Position numbers and translations under genes: made by a program. Below the pieces are notes generated by a model that searched no databases, had not been told where the DNA came from, and saw only the letters and a list, made by a program, of their open reading frames with translations. Positions 48,699-57,651 of a DNA stretch of 64,000 nt are shown piece by piece (position 1 is the first letter of the stretch; each line of letters begins with the position of its first letter). Source of the DNA: Rugosibacter aromaticivorans (GTDB lineage Bacteria > Pseudomonadota > Gammaproteobacteria > Burkholderiales > Rhodocyclaceae). The stretch is taken from assembly GCF_000934545.1 (NCBI RefSeq), contig NZ_CP010554.1:2418001-2482000 (forward strand), written 5' to 3'.

Positions 48699-49354
48699 CG
48701 TCGGCCAAAGTTCGCGAGTTTTTCACGCGTCTGGCAGCGCGCGATCCATCCCCCCAAACCGAGCTGGAATACGCCACGCCCTACCAGTTGCTGGTCGCCG
48801 TTGTGCTCTCGGCGCAAGCCACCGACAAGGGCGTCAATCGCGCTACACGGCTATTGTTCAAAGATTATCCCACCCCGCAAGCCATAGCTGCGTTGGGCGT
48901 AGAAGGCATTGCTCGTTATATTCAAACCATCGGCCTTTACCCGACCAAAGCTAAAAATATTGCCGCGCTCACGCAACTTTTGCTTGCGCGTCACGGCGGC
49001 GAAGTGCCTCACGATCGCGCTGCGTTAGAAGCGCTGCCCGGCGTCGGGCGCAAGACAGCGAATGTCGTGCTCAACATCGTGTTCAACGAGCCGACCATCG
49101 CGGTGGACACACATATCTTTCGCGTCGGCAATCGCACCGGCCTGGCTCCCGGCAAAACCCCCGAGGCTGTGGAGCAAAAACTGCTGAAAGCGGTTCCCAA
49201 AGAGTTTCGTCTGCATGCGCACCACTGGCTGATTTTGCATGGCCGTTACACCTGCAAGGCGCGCACGCCAGATTGCCCAAACTGCATCGTGCGCGACCTG
49301 TGCGCATACAAAGACAAAACTCCAGAAAAAACTCAGGAAAAAACCCATGTTTAA
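48695..49354 (+). CDS. nth: Endonuclease III
   Basis: 219 aa. Helix-hairpin-helix LPGVGRKTANVVLN with the catalytic lysine, catalytic Asp in VDTHIFRVGNRTG, and the [4Fe-4S] loop C-x6-C-x2-C-x5-C (CKARTPDCPNCIVRDLC). It removes oxidised pyrimidines in base excision repair. It is translationally coupled to rsxE and overlaps the start of the DUF1841 gene. Confidence 0.97.
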   Translation: MTSAKVREFFTRLAARDPSPQTELEYATPYQLLVAVVLSAQATDKGVNRATRLLFKDYPTPQAIAALGVEGIARYIQTIGLYPTKAKNIAALTQLLLARHGGEVPHDRAALEALPGVGRKTANVVLNIVFNEPTIAVDTHIFRVGNRTGLAPGKTPEAVEQKLLKAVPKEFRLHAHHWLILHGRYTCKARTPDCPNCIVRDLCAYKDKTPEKTQEKTHV

Positions 49355-49772
49355 CCCCAGCCGCGATCAAGCCCGCCAATTCATCATCAACGCCTGGCAC
49401 AAGCGCCGCCAGGCGACGCCTGCCACGCCACTGGAAACCCTCGCTGCGGATCTGATCGACTTGCACCCGGAATATCACGCACTGCTCGAAGCCGACGACG
49501 CGCTGACGAACGAATGGACGCCGGAACATGGCGAGACCAATCCCTTTTTGCATTTGTCATTGCATCTGGCAATTGAAGAACAGCTTGCCATCAATCAGCC
49601 AACCGGCATTACCGCACTCTTTAACCAATTGCTGGCGTGCCACGGCGACCGCCACGAGGCGCTGCATGTGGTGCTTGATTGTCTGGGCGAGACGCTCTGG
49701 CGCGCCCAGCGCGATGCCCAGCCGCTGGATAGCAACGCCTACCTAGATTGCCTGCGCCGCGCTGCGGGCTGA
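49347..49772 (+). CDS. DUF1841 family protein
   Basis: 141 aa from ATG 49347 (MFNPSRDQARQFIINAW), which overlaps the end of nth by 8 bp. HPEYHALLE, NPFLHLSLHLAIEEQ and HVVLDCLGETLWRAQR are the family blocks. It is a soluble, mostly helical protein of unknown function, widespread in Betaproteobacteria and often next to nth. Probably the last gene of the rsx-nth transcript. Confidence 0.88.
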   Translation: MFNPSRDQARQFIINAWHKRRQATPATPLETLAADLIDLHPEYHALLEADDALTNEWTPEHGETNPFLHLSLHLAIEEQLAINQPTGITALFNQLLACHGDRHEALHVVLDCLGETLWRAQRDAQPLDSNAYLDCLRRAAG

Positions 49773-49824
49773 AAAGTTCCCGAAGGCGACCCGGAGGTAG
49801 TGCAGAGCAAGCACCGCGCTGGTG

Positions 49825-49900
49825 CTGATGAAGCAACTGCGCTACAAGGCGGTCGAGAAAAAATGCTCTGATGAAGCCCCTGCGCAGCAGGGCGGTCGAG
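49825..49900 (+). repeat. Degenerate direct repeat, two 33-bp units
   Basis: Units at 49825-49857 and 49868-49900 share CTGATGAAGC, CTGCGC and GGCGGTCGAG (28 of 33 bases). They lie in a 273-bp gap with no convincing gene. TGGTGAGACGGCG at 49929-49941 in the same gap equals half of the 24-bp element. Confidence 0.6.
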
Positions 49901-50045
49901 CGAAGTGCACTCTCCTCGCCGCAGCGGATGGTGAGACGGCGCAAAATGACCCCACAAGGGAAAGACGCACGCCTATCAGCAACGATGACCGATTTCAGGT
50001 AAGTTTGCGAAAATGCTTTTCAACCACTAACCGAAGGAGCGAACC

Positions 50046-50711
50046 ATGGGACATCTGCTGGACTTCAAGCGACCAGACAACACCAACTGCCGAGGCTATC
50101 TGGCAACGGCCGGGCAGGATCGCCCTGGCGTCGTGGTGATTCAGGAATGGTGGGGATTGAATGACCAGATTTGCGGCGTCGCCGACCGCTTTGCGCGCGC
50201 CGGGTTTAACGCGTTGGCGCCTGATCTTTATCACGGCCGCATCACGCAAGACGCTAACGAGGCCAGCCACATGATGAATGGCCTCGACTTTCCCGGCGCC
50301 ACGCACCAGGATATTCATGGTGCCGTGACGCACCTGCAACGGATCAGCAGCCAAGTCGGTGTCATGGGTTTTTGCATGGGTGGCGCACTCACCATCGCCG
50401 CCGCCGTGCATGTGCCCGCACTCTCGGCCGCCGTCTGTTTCTATGGTATTCCACCGCAGGAATTTGCCGATCCAGCCAACATCCGCATCCCTTTTCAAGG
50501 ACACTTTGCCACCCAGGATGACTGGTGCGTGCCCAGCATGGTCGATGCACTGGAGGCCACCTTGCAAAAAACCGGCGTATCCGCCGAAATTCACCGCTAC
50601 GAAGCCGCTCACGGATTTTTCAACGAACGGCGCGGCGATGTCTACAACGCCAATGCGGCCAGCCAGGCATGGGAGCGCATGATCGCCTTTTTCACTCGCC
50701 ACCTTGACTAA
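50046..50711 (+). CDS. Dienelactone hydrolase family protein
   Basis: 221-aa alpha/beta hydrolase. The Cys-Asp-His triad reads C110 (GFCMGG), D159 (TQDDWCVP) and H189 (AAHGFFNE), with E34 in VIQEWWGLND, all as in carboxymethylenebutenolidase. That enzyme opens dienelactone in chlorocatechol breakdown, but many homologues act on other esters and lactones. AAGGAGCG precedes the ATG. It stands alone; no chlorocatechol genes are near. The extradiol dioxygenase at 7532 is unlinked and normally needs a different hydrolase. Confidence 0.88.
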   Translation: MGHLLDFKRPDNTNCRGYLATAGQDRPGVVVIQEWWGLNDQICGVADRFARAGFNALAPDLYHGRITQDANEASHMMNGLDFPGATHQDIHGAVTHLQRISSQVGVMGFCMGGALTIAAAVHVPALSAAVCFYGIPPQEFADPANIRIPFQGHFATQDDWCVPSMVDALEATLQKTGVSAEIHRYEAAHGFFNERRGDVYNANAASQAWERMIAFFTRHLD

Positions 50712-50783
50712 CGCGCGCAAAACACGATACCTAACCGCTAGATAACGCCAACTATCTCGACTCCCTACGTCTCGCGGCAGGCT

Positions 50784-50807
50784 AAAAGTCGGCGCTGGTG
50801 GGACGGC
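50784..50807 (-). repeat. 24-bp dispersed element, intergenic copy upstream of moxR
   Basis: Reverse orientation: GCCGTCC, CACCAGCGCC, GACTTTT; 23 of 24 bases. It lies in the 189-bp gap before the MoxR gene, so it need not encode protein to persist. Confidence 0.75.
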
Positions 50808-50900
50808 GCCGATGTGCCGATATCGGTAGTAAAGAAGATGCCTGAGTCGGTCTTGGTCTGGGATAATCCCCATCATCCATCCTAACTCACGAGAACCACT

Positions 50901-51743
50901 ATGCGCTTTGAAGGAACCGACACCTACGTTGCCACGCCCGACCTGATGCTGGCGGTGAATGCCGCCATCACCCTGCAGCGCCCGCTGCTGATCAAGGGCG
51001 AGCCCGGCACCGGCAAAACGCTGCTGGCCGAAGAAGTGGCCCGCGCGCTGAATCTGCCGCTGTTGCAATGGCATATCAAATCCACCACCAAGGCACAGCA
51101 GGGCCTGTATGAATACGATGCGGTCTCGCGCCTGCGCGATTCGCAACTGGGGGATGAAAAGGTCAAGGACATTGCCAACTACATCGTCAAGGGCGTGTTG
51201 TGGCAGGCGTTTGAACGTACAACACCCGGCGTCATTCTGATCGACGAGATCGACAAAGCGGATATCGAGTTCCCCAACGACTTGCTGCGTGAGCTCGACC
51301 GTATGGAGTTTCATGTCTATGAAACCCGGCAGACGGTGCGCGCTGTCCAGCGGCCGATAGTCATCATTACCTCAAATAATGAAAAAGAACTGCCCGATGC
51401 CTTTTTGCGGCGTTGCTTCTTTCACTACATCAAGTTTCCCGACAAGGGAACCATGCAGAAAATTGTTGATGTGCATTTTCCCGAGATCAAGAATGCCTTG
51501 CTCAAGGAAGCGCTGGAAGTCTTTTTTCAACTGCGCGATGTGCCGGGGCTGAAGAAAAAACCGTCTACATCCGAGCTCATCGACTGGTTGAAACTCCTGC
51601 TCGCAGAAGACATCCCCCCCGAGGCGCTGCACTCGAAAGACCAAAAGGTTGTTGTGCCACCGCTGGCCGGCGCGCTCTTGAAAAACGAACAGGACGTGCA
51701 TCTGTTTGAACGTCTGGTCAGAATGGCGCAACAGAATCGCTAG
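50901..51743 (+). CDS. MoxR-family AAA+ ATPase
   Basis: 280 aa. Walker A GEPGTGKTLLAEE (about 34-46), Walker B VILIDEIDKAD, sensor 1 ITSNNEKELPDAF and arginine finger in LRRCFFHYI. MoxR proteins act as chaperone-like partners of a VWA protein that helps assemble or insert metals into enzyme complexes. A CoxE-like VWA gene starts 12 bp downstream and is surely co-transcribed. The client is not identifiable from this window. Confidence 0.92.
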   Translation: MRFEGTDTYVATPDLMLAVNAAITLQRPLLIKGEPGTGKTLLAEEVARALNLPLLQWHIKSTTKAQQGLYEYDAVSRLRDSQLGDEKVKDIANYIVKGVLWQAFERTTPGVILIDEIDKADIEFPNDLLRELDRMEFHVYETRQTVRAVQRPIVIITSNNEKELPDAFLRRCFFHYIKFPDKGTMQKIVDVHFPEIKNALLKEALEVFFQLRDVPGLKKKPSTSELIDWLKLLLAEDIPPEALHSKDQKVVVPPLAGALLKNEQDVHLFERLVRMAQQNR

Positions 51744-51755
51744 CACCTGCCCACC

Positions 51756-52940
51756 ATGTTGATCGATTTTTTTCAGCATCTCAAACTGCGTAAACTTCCC
51801 GTGTCGACGCGGGAGTTTCTCACCTTGCTGGAAGCCCTGCAAAGGGGCCTGGCGAACCATTCGATTGACGATTTTTATATTCTCTCTCGCACTTGCCTGG
51901 TTAAGGACGAAACTCAGTACGATAAATTTGATCGCGCCTTTAGCGAATATTTCAAAGGTGTTGAAAACATTCCGGGCTGGGGTGGCGTTAATGGTGCGGA
52001 GATTCCCGAAGAATGGCTCAAGGCCTTGAGCATGAAGCACCTCTCGCCGGAGGACAAAGCCAAGCTCGAAAAGCTGGGCTGGGACAAGCTGATGGAAGAG
52101 TTCAAGAAGCGCCTGGAAGAACAAAAGGGGCGACACGAAGGCGGCAATAAATGGATAGGCACAGGTGGCACCAGCCCTTACGGCAACAATGGCCAACACC
52201 CGGAAGGCATACGCATCGGGGGAAAATCAGCGGGAAACCGCACGGCCATCAAAGTATGGGAAAGCCGTGAATTTCGTAATCTTGACGACACCGTTGAGCT
52301 GGGCACACGCAACATCAAAATCGCGCTGCGCCGTTTACGCCGCTTCGCCCGCGAAGGGGCGGCGGAAGAACTGGATCTGGACAATACCATTATCGGCACC
52401 GCGCGTAATGCCGGTTGGCTGGATATCAAGATGCGGCCGGAACGCCACAACAAGGTCAAGGTCTTGCTATTCCTCGATGTCGGCGGTTCGATGGACGATC
52501 ACATTAAAGTCTGCGAAGAGCTTTTCTCAGCGGCCAAGAGTGAATTTAAACACCTGGAATATTTTTACTTTCACAACTGCATCTACGACTTTGTCTGGCG
52601 CGACAATCATCGCCGTCAAAGTGAGCGCTTTTCGTTACGCGACCTCATGCATAAATACGGCGCCGACTACAAAGTGGTTGTCGTGGGTGACGCGACCATG
52701 AGCCCGTATGAAGTGGTGCAACCCGGTGGATCGGTGGAATACAACAACCAGGAAGCCGGTGCGGTCTGGCTCTCTCGCCTGCAAGAAACCTGGCCGCATG
52801 CCGTATGGCTGAATCCCGAACCTGAGCGCTTATGGGATTATCGGCAGTCGATTGATTTGATCCGCACGATTTTTCGCAATCGCATGTTTCCGCTCACGCT
52901 GGAAGGGCTGGAGCGCGGCATGCGTGAATTGAACAAGTAG
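51756..52940 (+). CDS. VWA domain-containing CoxE-like protein
   Basis: 394 aa, no signal peptide or membrane helix. The N-terminal half is helical and charged (LEKLGWDKLMEEFKKRLEEQ) with a Gly-rich linker. The C-terminal half is a VWA fold whose MIDAS-like motif is LDVGGSMDDH (about 240-250); the first serine of the classical DxSxS is glycine. GDATMSPYE may supply another ligand. It is the partner of the MoxR ATPase just upstream. Confidence 0.88.
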   Translation: MLIDFFQHLKLRKLPVSTREFLTLLEALQRGLANHSIDDFYILSRTCLVKDETQYDKFDRAFSEYFKGVENIPGWGGVNGAEIPEEWLKALSMKHLSPEDKAKLEKLGWDKLMEEFKKRLEEQKGRHEGGNKWIGTGGTSPYGNNGQHPEGIRIGGKSAGNRTAIKVWESREFRNLDDTVELGTRNIKIALRRLRRFAREGAAEELDLDNTIIGTARNAGWLDIKMRPERHNKVKVLLFLDVGGSMDDHIKVCEELFSAAKSEFKHLEYFYFHNCIYDFVWRDNHRRQSERFSLRDLMHKYGADYKVVVVGDATMSPYEVVQPGGSVEYNNQEAGAVWLSRLQETWPHAVWLNPEPERLWDYRQSIDLIRTIFRNRMFPLTLEGLERGMRELNK

Positions 52941-52964
52941 CTGAAAAAACTGCGCTTACCTGAA

Positions 52965-54761
52965 TCAGCCCAGCGCATTCGCAGGCGGGGCGACTTTCAT
53001 GATTTCCTCGATAGTCGTCACCCCTGCCGCCACTTTTCTGGCACCAGCGATACGCAAGGATTTCACGCCTTCACGCATTGCCTGCTGACGCAGGGTATCA
53101 AGATCCGCCCTGGTTGCGATCAGCCGTTTCAGTTCGGCCGACAACGGCATGATTTCGTAAATGCCGACTCGCCCCTTGTAACCCGTCATGCGGCAATCAA
53201 GGCACCCGACAGGCCGATACAGCTGCGCAGGCTGCTTTGATTTCCATGGCGTCACCAGTGCATTCCATGCCGCTTCGTCTTCGGCGCGCATGCCGCTGGG
53301 CTGCTTGCACTGCGGACACAAGGTGCGCACCAGCCGCTGCGCCATCACGCCGACGACTGTTGCCGCCAGCAAATAGGGTGGCACACCCAGATCAATCAGC
53401 CGCGTGATGGCCGAAGGCGCATCATTGGTGTGCAAGGTAGAGAGCACCAAATGCCCGGTTAAGGCGGCCTGAATCGCCATATCCGCCGTTTGCAAATCAC
53501 GGATTTCGCCCACCATGATGATGTCCGGGTCTTGCCGCATCAGGGCGCGAATGCCCTCAGCGAAACCCATGCCGATATCCGGTACAACCTGCACCTGATT
53601 AAACGTGGGTTCGATCATCTCGATCGGGTCCTCCAGCGTACACACATTCACTTCGGGCGTAGCCAGCGCTTTCAAGGTGGAATACAGCGTGACCGTTTTA
53701 CCGCTGCCCGTTGGCCCGGTGACCAGAATAATGCCGTTAGGATGGGCCGTCATACTGCGCCACGTTGCCTGTTCGCCGTCACCAAAACCCAGCTCGGAAA
53801 AATCACGCACCAGCACATCCGGGTCAAAAATCCGCATGACTAATTTCTCGCCAAAGGCAGTCGGTAAAGTGGCCAGACGCAGCTCGACCTCCTGACCATC
53901 TGGTGTGCGCGTTTTGATGCGGCCATCTTGCGGGCGACGCTTTTCCACGACGTCCATGCGGCCAAGAATCTTGATGCGGCTGGTCATGGCGTTGAGTACC
54001 GTCATCGGAATCTGGTAGACCTGATGGAGCACACCATCAATGCGAAAGCGCACGATGCCCAGATCGCGACGCGGCTCCACATGAATATCCGACGCGCGCT
54101 GTTCAAACGCATATTGCCAGAGCCAATCAACGATGGTGACGATATGCTGATCGTTCGCATCAAACTGTTTGTTGTTCTTGCCGAGCTCAACCAGCTGCTC
54201 GAAGTTTGAAGCACCGCCGGTGACATCCCCCTTCGCCTGCGCACCCTTGACAGATTTGGCCAGGTTATAAAACTCCACCTGATAGCGTGCAATATCCTGT
54301 GGATTAGCGATCACGCGGCGAATCTGCTTATTCAGAATCGGCCGAATCTCCGCCTCCCAGTTACGCTGGAATGGCTCAGCCGTAGCAATCACCACCTCGT
54401 CTACTTTCACCTGGATCGGCAGGATGCGAAAGCGTGAGGCATAGGCGTTGCTCATCACGCTGGTCACTGCCGAAAAGTCGATTTTTAGTGGATCAATATG
54501 CAAATAATCCAGCCCGGACCACGCCGCCAGCCACTGCGTCAGCAAATCCATATCCAGCACGCGATGCGGCGGCTGTAATGATTTCCAACGCTGTTCAGCC
54601 AGTATGACCAGCGGATGTATCTCAGTGGTGAAATGACGCCGCTCATTTTTAAAAGCAGCGGCCTGATCCGCGTCCACCAAACCGTCTGCAACCAGTGCAT
54701 CGATCACTTCTGGCAGCTTTAAGCTGTGTTCCTTCATTTCTCGCGATGGGACGTGATTCAT
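52965..54761 (-). CDS. GspE/PilB-type secretion ATPase (orphan)
   Basis: 598 aa from ATG 54761; ATG 54737 is possible. The N-terminal MshEN-like domain precedes the hexameric ATPase: Walker A GPTGSGKTVTLYSTL, Asp box IRFRIDG-like region, Walker B DPDIIMVGEIRD, His box LTGHLVLSTLHTND, and a tetracysteine zinc site (CPQCK and CLDCRMTGYKGR). It powers assembly of type IV pili or type II secretion pseudopili. No gspF/pilC, pilin or secretin gene adjoins it, so its machine must be encoded elsewhere. It is convergent with the VWA gene. Confidence 0.93.
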   Translation of the reverse strand: MNHVPSREMKEHSLKLPEVIDALVADGLVDADQAAAFKNERRHFTTEIHPLVILAEQRWKSLQPPHRVLDMDLLTQWLAAWSGLDYLHIDPLKIDFSAVTSVMSNAYASRFRILPIQVKVDEVVIATAEPFQRNWEAEIRPILNKQIRRVIANPQDIARYQVEFYNLAKSVKGAQAKGDVTGGASNFEQLVELGKNNKQFDANDQHIVTIVDWLWQYAFEQRASDIHVEPRRDLGIVRFRIDGVLHQVYQIPMTVLNAMTSRIKILGRMDVVEKRRPQDGRIKTRTPDGQEVELRLATLPTAFGEKLVMRIFDPDVLVRDFSELGFGDGEQATWRSMTAHPNGIILVTGPTGSGKTVTLYSTLKALATPEVNVCTLEDPIEMIEPTFNQVQVVPDIGMGFAEGIRALMRQDPDIIMVGEIRDLQTADMAIQAALTGHLVLSTLHTNDAPSAITRLIDLGVPPYLLAATVVGVMAQRLVRTLCPQCKQPSGMRAEDEAAWNALVTPWKSKQPAQLYRPVGCLDCRMTGYKGRVGIYEIMPLSAELKRLIATRADLDTLRQQAMREGVKSLRIAGARKVAAGVTTIEEIMKVAPPANALG

Positions 54762-54765
54762 AGTG

Positions 54766-54789
54766 AAAAGCCGGCGCTGGCAATACGTC
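54766..54789 (-). repeat. 24-bp dispersed element, diverged intergenic copy
   Basis: Reverse orientation: GACGTAT, TGCCAGCGCC, GGCTTTT; 19 of 24 bases. It sits directly upstream of the GspE-like start and may overlap its ribosome-binding region. Confidence 0.55.
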
Positions 54790-54890
54790 AAACTATAATC
54801 GAAAACGCGGTCAAAGAACGTACAAGAAAAATCACTCGGCAAGACAGCATTATTCTGTTTGCATTGATTGCAACGTCAAGGAGATCACGA

Positions 54891-55355
54891 ATGTTCACAT
54901 GGCGTCTTTTGATGACAGGGATTTTTTTATCATTGCCAGCCATCGCCCAACCCATAGTTCCGCCCGAAGTTCAGCCCACTACCCAACCAGTCGCTGACGA
55001 ATGTGCGCAAGCACGCGACCCGGCTCACTGTGCAGCCCGTCAGGCGGCGCTGATCACCTGTGCAGAAAAGCGCGGGGCAGAAAAACAGGCATGCCTGCAA
55101 GAAAACCTGCCACCGGTTGATTGCAGCCAGACAGACAATCCCGAAGAATGTGCCGCCATTGAGCAATCAAAAGAAAAATGCGCGGGGAAAAAAGACGCCG
55201 CACTCACCGCTTGCCTTAACCCAGGCGCAACCGAACAGAAAGCGAAAAAGCCGCGCAAGCATATGAAGAAGAACCTCGGCAACAGAACCGGAAAAAAATC
55301 CGGAAAAACAACCAGAAAAACAAAGCCGCATTCTGGCGCTGCACGCCATCGCTAG
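54891..55355 (+). CDS. Secreted Cys-rich, Lys-rich small protein with an internal duplication
   Basis: 154 aa from ATG 54891, with AAGGAGATCACGA upstream; the longer open frame lacks such a site. A signal peptide (MFTWRLLMTGIFLSLPAIAQ) is followed by a Pro/Gln stretch. Two tandem units of about 35 residues follow, each with four cysteines: CAQARDPAHC...ITC...AC and CSQTDNPEEC...EKC...AC. The tail is strongly basic (KKPRKHMKKNLGNRTGKKSG). Eight cysteines in a periplasmic protein suggest disulphides or metal binding. Function unknown. Confidence 0.8.
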   Translation: MFTWRLLMTGIFLSLPAIAQPIVPPEVQPTTQPVADECAQARDPAHCAARQAALITCAEKRGAEKQACLQENLPPVDCSQTDNPEECAAIEQSKEKCAGKKDAALTACLNPGATEQKAKKPRKHMKKNLGNRTGKKSGKTTRKTKPHSGAARHR

Positions 55356-55404
55356 CAGCGACGACTTTAGTCTGACTATAACCTGCGCAGGGTTTACCGA
55401 AATA

Positions 55405-55432
55405 GGCGCGGTGCCAAGCGCCGCGCCTTTTT
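55405..55432 (+). terminator. Rho-independent terminator of the Cys-rich protein gene
   Basis: GGCGCGG at 55405-55411 pairs with CCGCGCC at 55421-55427 and is followed by TTTTT. It lies between the convergent gene and htpG. Confidence 0.8.
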
Positions 55433-55453
55433 ATCAACCATCAACCAAAACCT

Positions 55454-57406
55454 TTAGCCAGCACGCATCTCCAGCATCAATTGGTTCATGCGCTTAACGA
55501 ATGTCGCCGGATCATCCAGCTGGCCGCCTTCAGCCAACAGTGCCTGATCAAACAACACCTCGGCCCAGTCATTGAACATGCTGCCCTCGCGGTCTGCCTC
55601 GGCTTTCAGGCGCTGCACCACCGGATGCTGCGGGTTGATCTCCAGCGTCGGCTTGGCCGTCGGGGCACTTTGCCCAGCCGCCTTGAGCAAGCGTGCCAGA
55701 TTGCCCGACATATCATTTTCCGCGCTCACCAAACACGCGGGGGATTCGGTCAGGCGATACGTCACGCGCACTTCTTTCACGCGCTCAGCCAATGACGCAG
55801 CGATTTTTTCGGTCAGTGCCTTGAACTCACCGGCAGCGGATTCCTGTGCCTGCTTTTCAGCCTCGTCTTCCAGCTTGCCCAGGTCCAAATCGCCCTTGGC
55901 GACGGACGCCAAGGATTTACCATCGAACTCGGTCACGTGCGAGACAACCCACTCATCCACACGTTCGGAGAGCAGCAACACTTCGATGCCCTTTTTGCGG
56001 AACACCTCAAGGTGCGGGCTGTTCTTCGCCGCATTAAAGGTATCCGCCGTGACAAAGTAAATCTTTTCCTGCTCGGGCTTCATGCGTGAGATGTAATCGG
56101 CCAGCGATACTGTCTGCTCGCTGGTGTCGCTGTGGGTCGATGCAAAGCGCAACAGGCCGGCAATTTTTTCTTTATTGGCAAAATCTTCGCCAACACCTTC
56201 TTTCAATACGCGGCCAAACGCAGTCCAGAACGTCGCGTACTTTTCCTTATCGTTCGCTGCCATATCCGTCAACAGCCCCAACACCTTGGCCGTGCAGCCC
56301 TTGCGAATGGCCTCGATGTCTTTCGATTCCTGCAAAATCTCACGCGAGACATTCAATGGCAGATCGGCCGAATCGACAATGCCGCGCACAAAGCGTAGAT
56401 ACGTCGGCAACAATTGTTCCGCATCATCCATGATGAACACGCGACGCACATACAGCTTGATGCCGTGCCGCACATTGCGATCATATAAATCAAACGGCGC
56501 ACGCGCAGGAAGATACAGCAACTGCGTGTATTCGCTCTTGCCCTCTACGCGGGCATGCACCCACGCCAGCGGGTCTTCATAATCATGGCCGACGTGCTTG
56601 TAAAACGCTTTGTACTGCTCTTCAGTAATATCGTTTTTAGATTTTGCCCACAAAGCAGACGCCTGATTGACTGTCTCATCCTCATCGGTCACCACTTGGC
56701 CACCGCTCTCGCCGTCTTTGCCTTCGCGCCATTCTTCCTTCTTCATCACAATCGGTTGCAGAATGTGATCGGAATACTTGCGAATGATGCTGCGCAATTT
56801 CCAGCCGGACAATAAATCGTCTTGGTCGTCACGCAAATGCAGGGTGATTTCCGTACCGCGAACGGGTTTTTCGATCGCCTCGATGGTGAACTCGCCCGTC
56901 CCTTCGGATTCCCAGCGGACACCCTGATCTGCTGCCACGCCGGCGCGACGCGTGACTACGGTGACTCGATCGGCGACGATAAAGGACGAATAAAAACCCA
57001 CACCAAACTGGCCAATTAACCCGGCATCTTTCTTTTGATCGCCGGAAAGCTGCGAGAAAAATTCACGCGTGCCGGATTTGGCAATGGTGCCCAAATTGGC
57101 AATGGCTTCTTCGCGGCTCATGCCGATGCCGTTGTCACTCACAGTCAGCGTGCGCGCTGTTTTGTCAAAGTTCACACGAATGCTGAATTCACCTTCATTC
57201 TCTAGCAGCGCGGCATTATTGAGCGCCTCAAAACGCAGTTTGTCGCAGGCATCCGACGCATTGGAAATCAGCTCGCGCAGAAAAATTTCGCGGTTGGAAT
57301 ACAGCGAGTGGATCATCAATTGCAAAAGCTGCTTGACCTCGGTCTGAAAGCCGAGCGTTTCACGCGCCGTCGTATTGGACAGACTGGATTGTGTCGTTGT
57401 TGTCAT
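55454..57406 (-). CDS. htpG: Chaperone protein HtpG (Hsp90)
   Basis: 650 aa. GHKL ATPase domain with [32 protein letters not shown] and [11 protein letters not shown]; middle domain with [19 protein letters not shown] segment (here [19 protein letters not shown]); C-terminal dimerisation domain. It remodels client proteins, notably after heat shock. A sigma-32-type promoter lies about 100 bp upstream. It is a single-gene unit. Confidence 0.97.
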   Translation of the reverse strand: MTTTTQSSLSNTTARETLGFQTEVKQLLQLMIHSLYSNREIFLRELISNASDACDKLRFEALNNAALLENEGEFSIRVNFDKTARTLTVSDNGIGMSREEAIANLGTIAKSGTREFFSQLSGDQKKDAGLIGQFGVGFYSSFIVADRVTVVTRRAGVAADQGVRWESEGTGEFTIEAIEKPVRGTEITLHLRDDQDDLLSGWKLRSIIRKYSDHILQPIVMKKEEWREGKDGESGGQVVTDEDETVNQASALWAKSKNDITEEQYKAFYKHVGHDYEDPLAWVHARVEGKSEYTQLLYLPARAPFDLYDRNVRHGIKLYVRRVFIMDDAEQLLPTYLRFVRGIVDSADLPLNVSREILQESKDIEAIRKGCTAKVLGLLTDMAANDKEKYATFWTAFGRVLKEGVGEDFANKEKIAGLLRFASTHSDTSEQTVSLADYISRMKPEQEKIYFVTADTFNAAKNSPHLEVFRKKGIEVLLLSERVDEWVVSHVTEFDGKSLASVAKGDLDLGKLEDEAEKQAQESAAGEFKALTEKIAASLAERVKEVRVTYRLTESPACLVSAENDMSGNLARLLKAAGQSAPTAKPTLEINPQHPVVQRLKAEADREGSMFNDWAEVLFDQALLAEGGQLDDPATFVKRMNQLMLEMRAG

Positions 57407-57507
57407 CGATATTTCCTAAAAAAATAATGGCTTACGGTGTTTTTCAGTAGCCGTTTATGGAGAGTGCCGCAAAATTATCGCAAAATCACGGCACCCCGGC
57501 AGGCACG

Positions 57508-57535
57508 ATATGGGGCCAGTGCGGCGTATTTCAAT
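57508..57535 (-). promoter_or_regulatory. Sigma-32 (heat-shock) type promoter of htpG
   Basis: On the minus strand -35 ATTGAAA (57535-57529), 13-bp spacer, -10 CCCCATAT (57515-57508), close to CTTGAAA and CCCCATNT. It lies about 100 bp before the htpG start. Confidence 0.75.
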
Positions 57536-57621
57536 GGGTAAAGCAGCCGAAACGGTGGTGCGGAGCTCTGTCACTGCATCTGCTACTGCTGCCAATAGTT
57601 TTGCCAGCGCCTAATTTAACT

Positions 57622-57648
57622 GGCTTAGTTGGCTTAGTTGGCTTAGTT
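57622..57648. repeat. Three tandem 9-bp repeats GGCTTAGTT
   Basis: Three perfect copies, flanked on both sides by TTTAACT-like sequence, 3 bp beyond the nasA stop and within its 3' untranslated region. Confidence 0.9.
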
Positions 57649-57651
57649 GAT

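Noticed and set aside
49995..51314. A 439-codon minus-strand frame opposite the dienelactone hydrolase and MoxR genes
   Set aside because: It is antisense to two genes with intact catalytic motifs and recognisable families; its own translation resembles no known protein.
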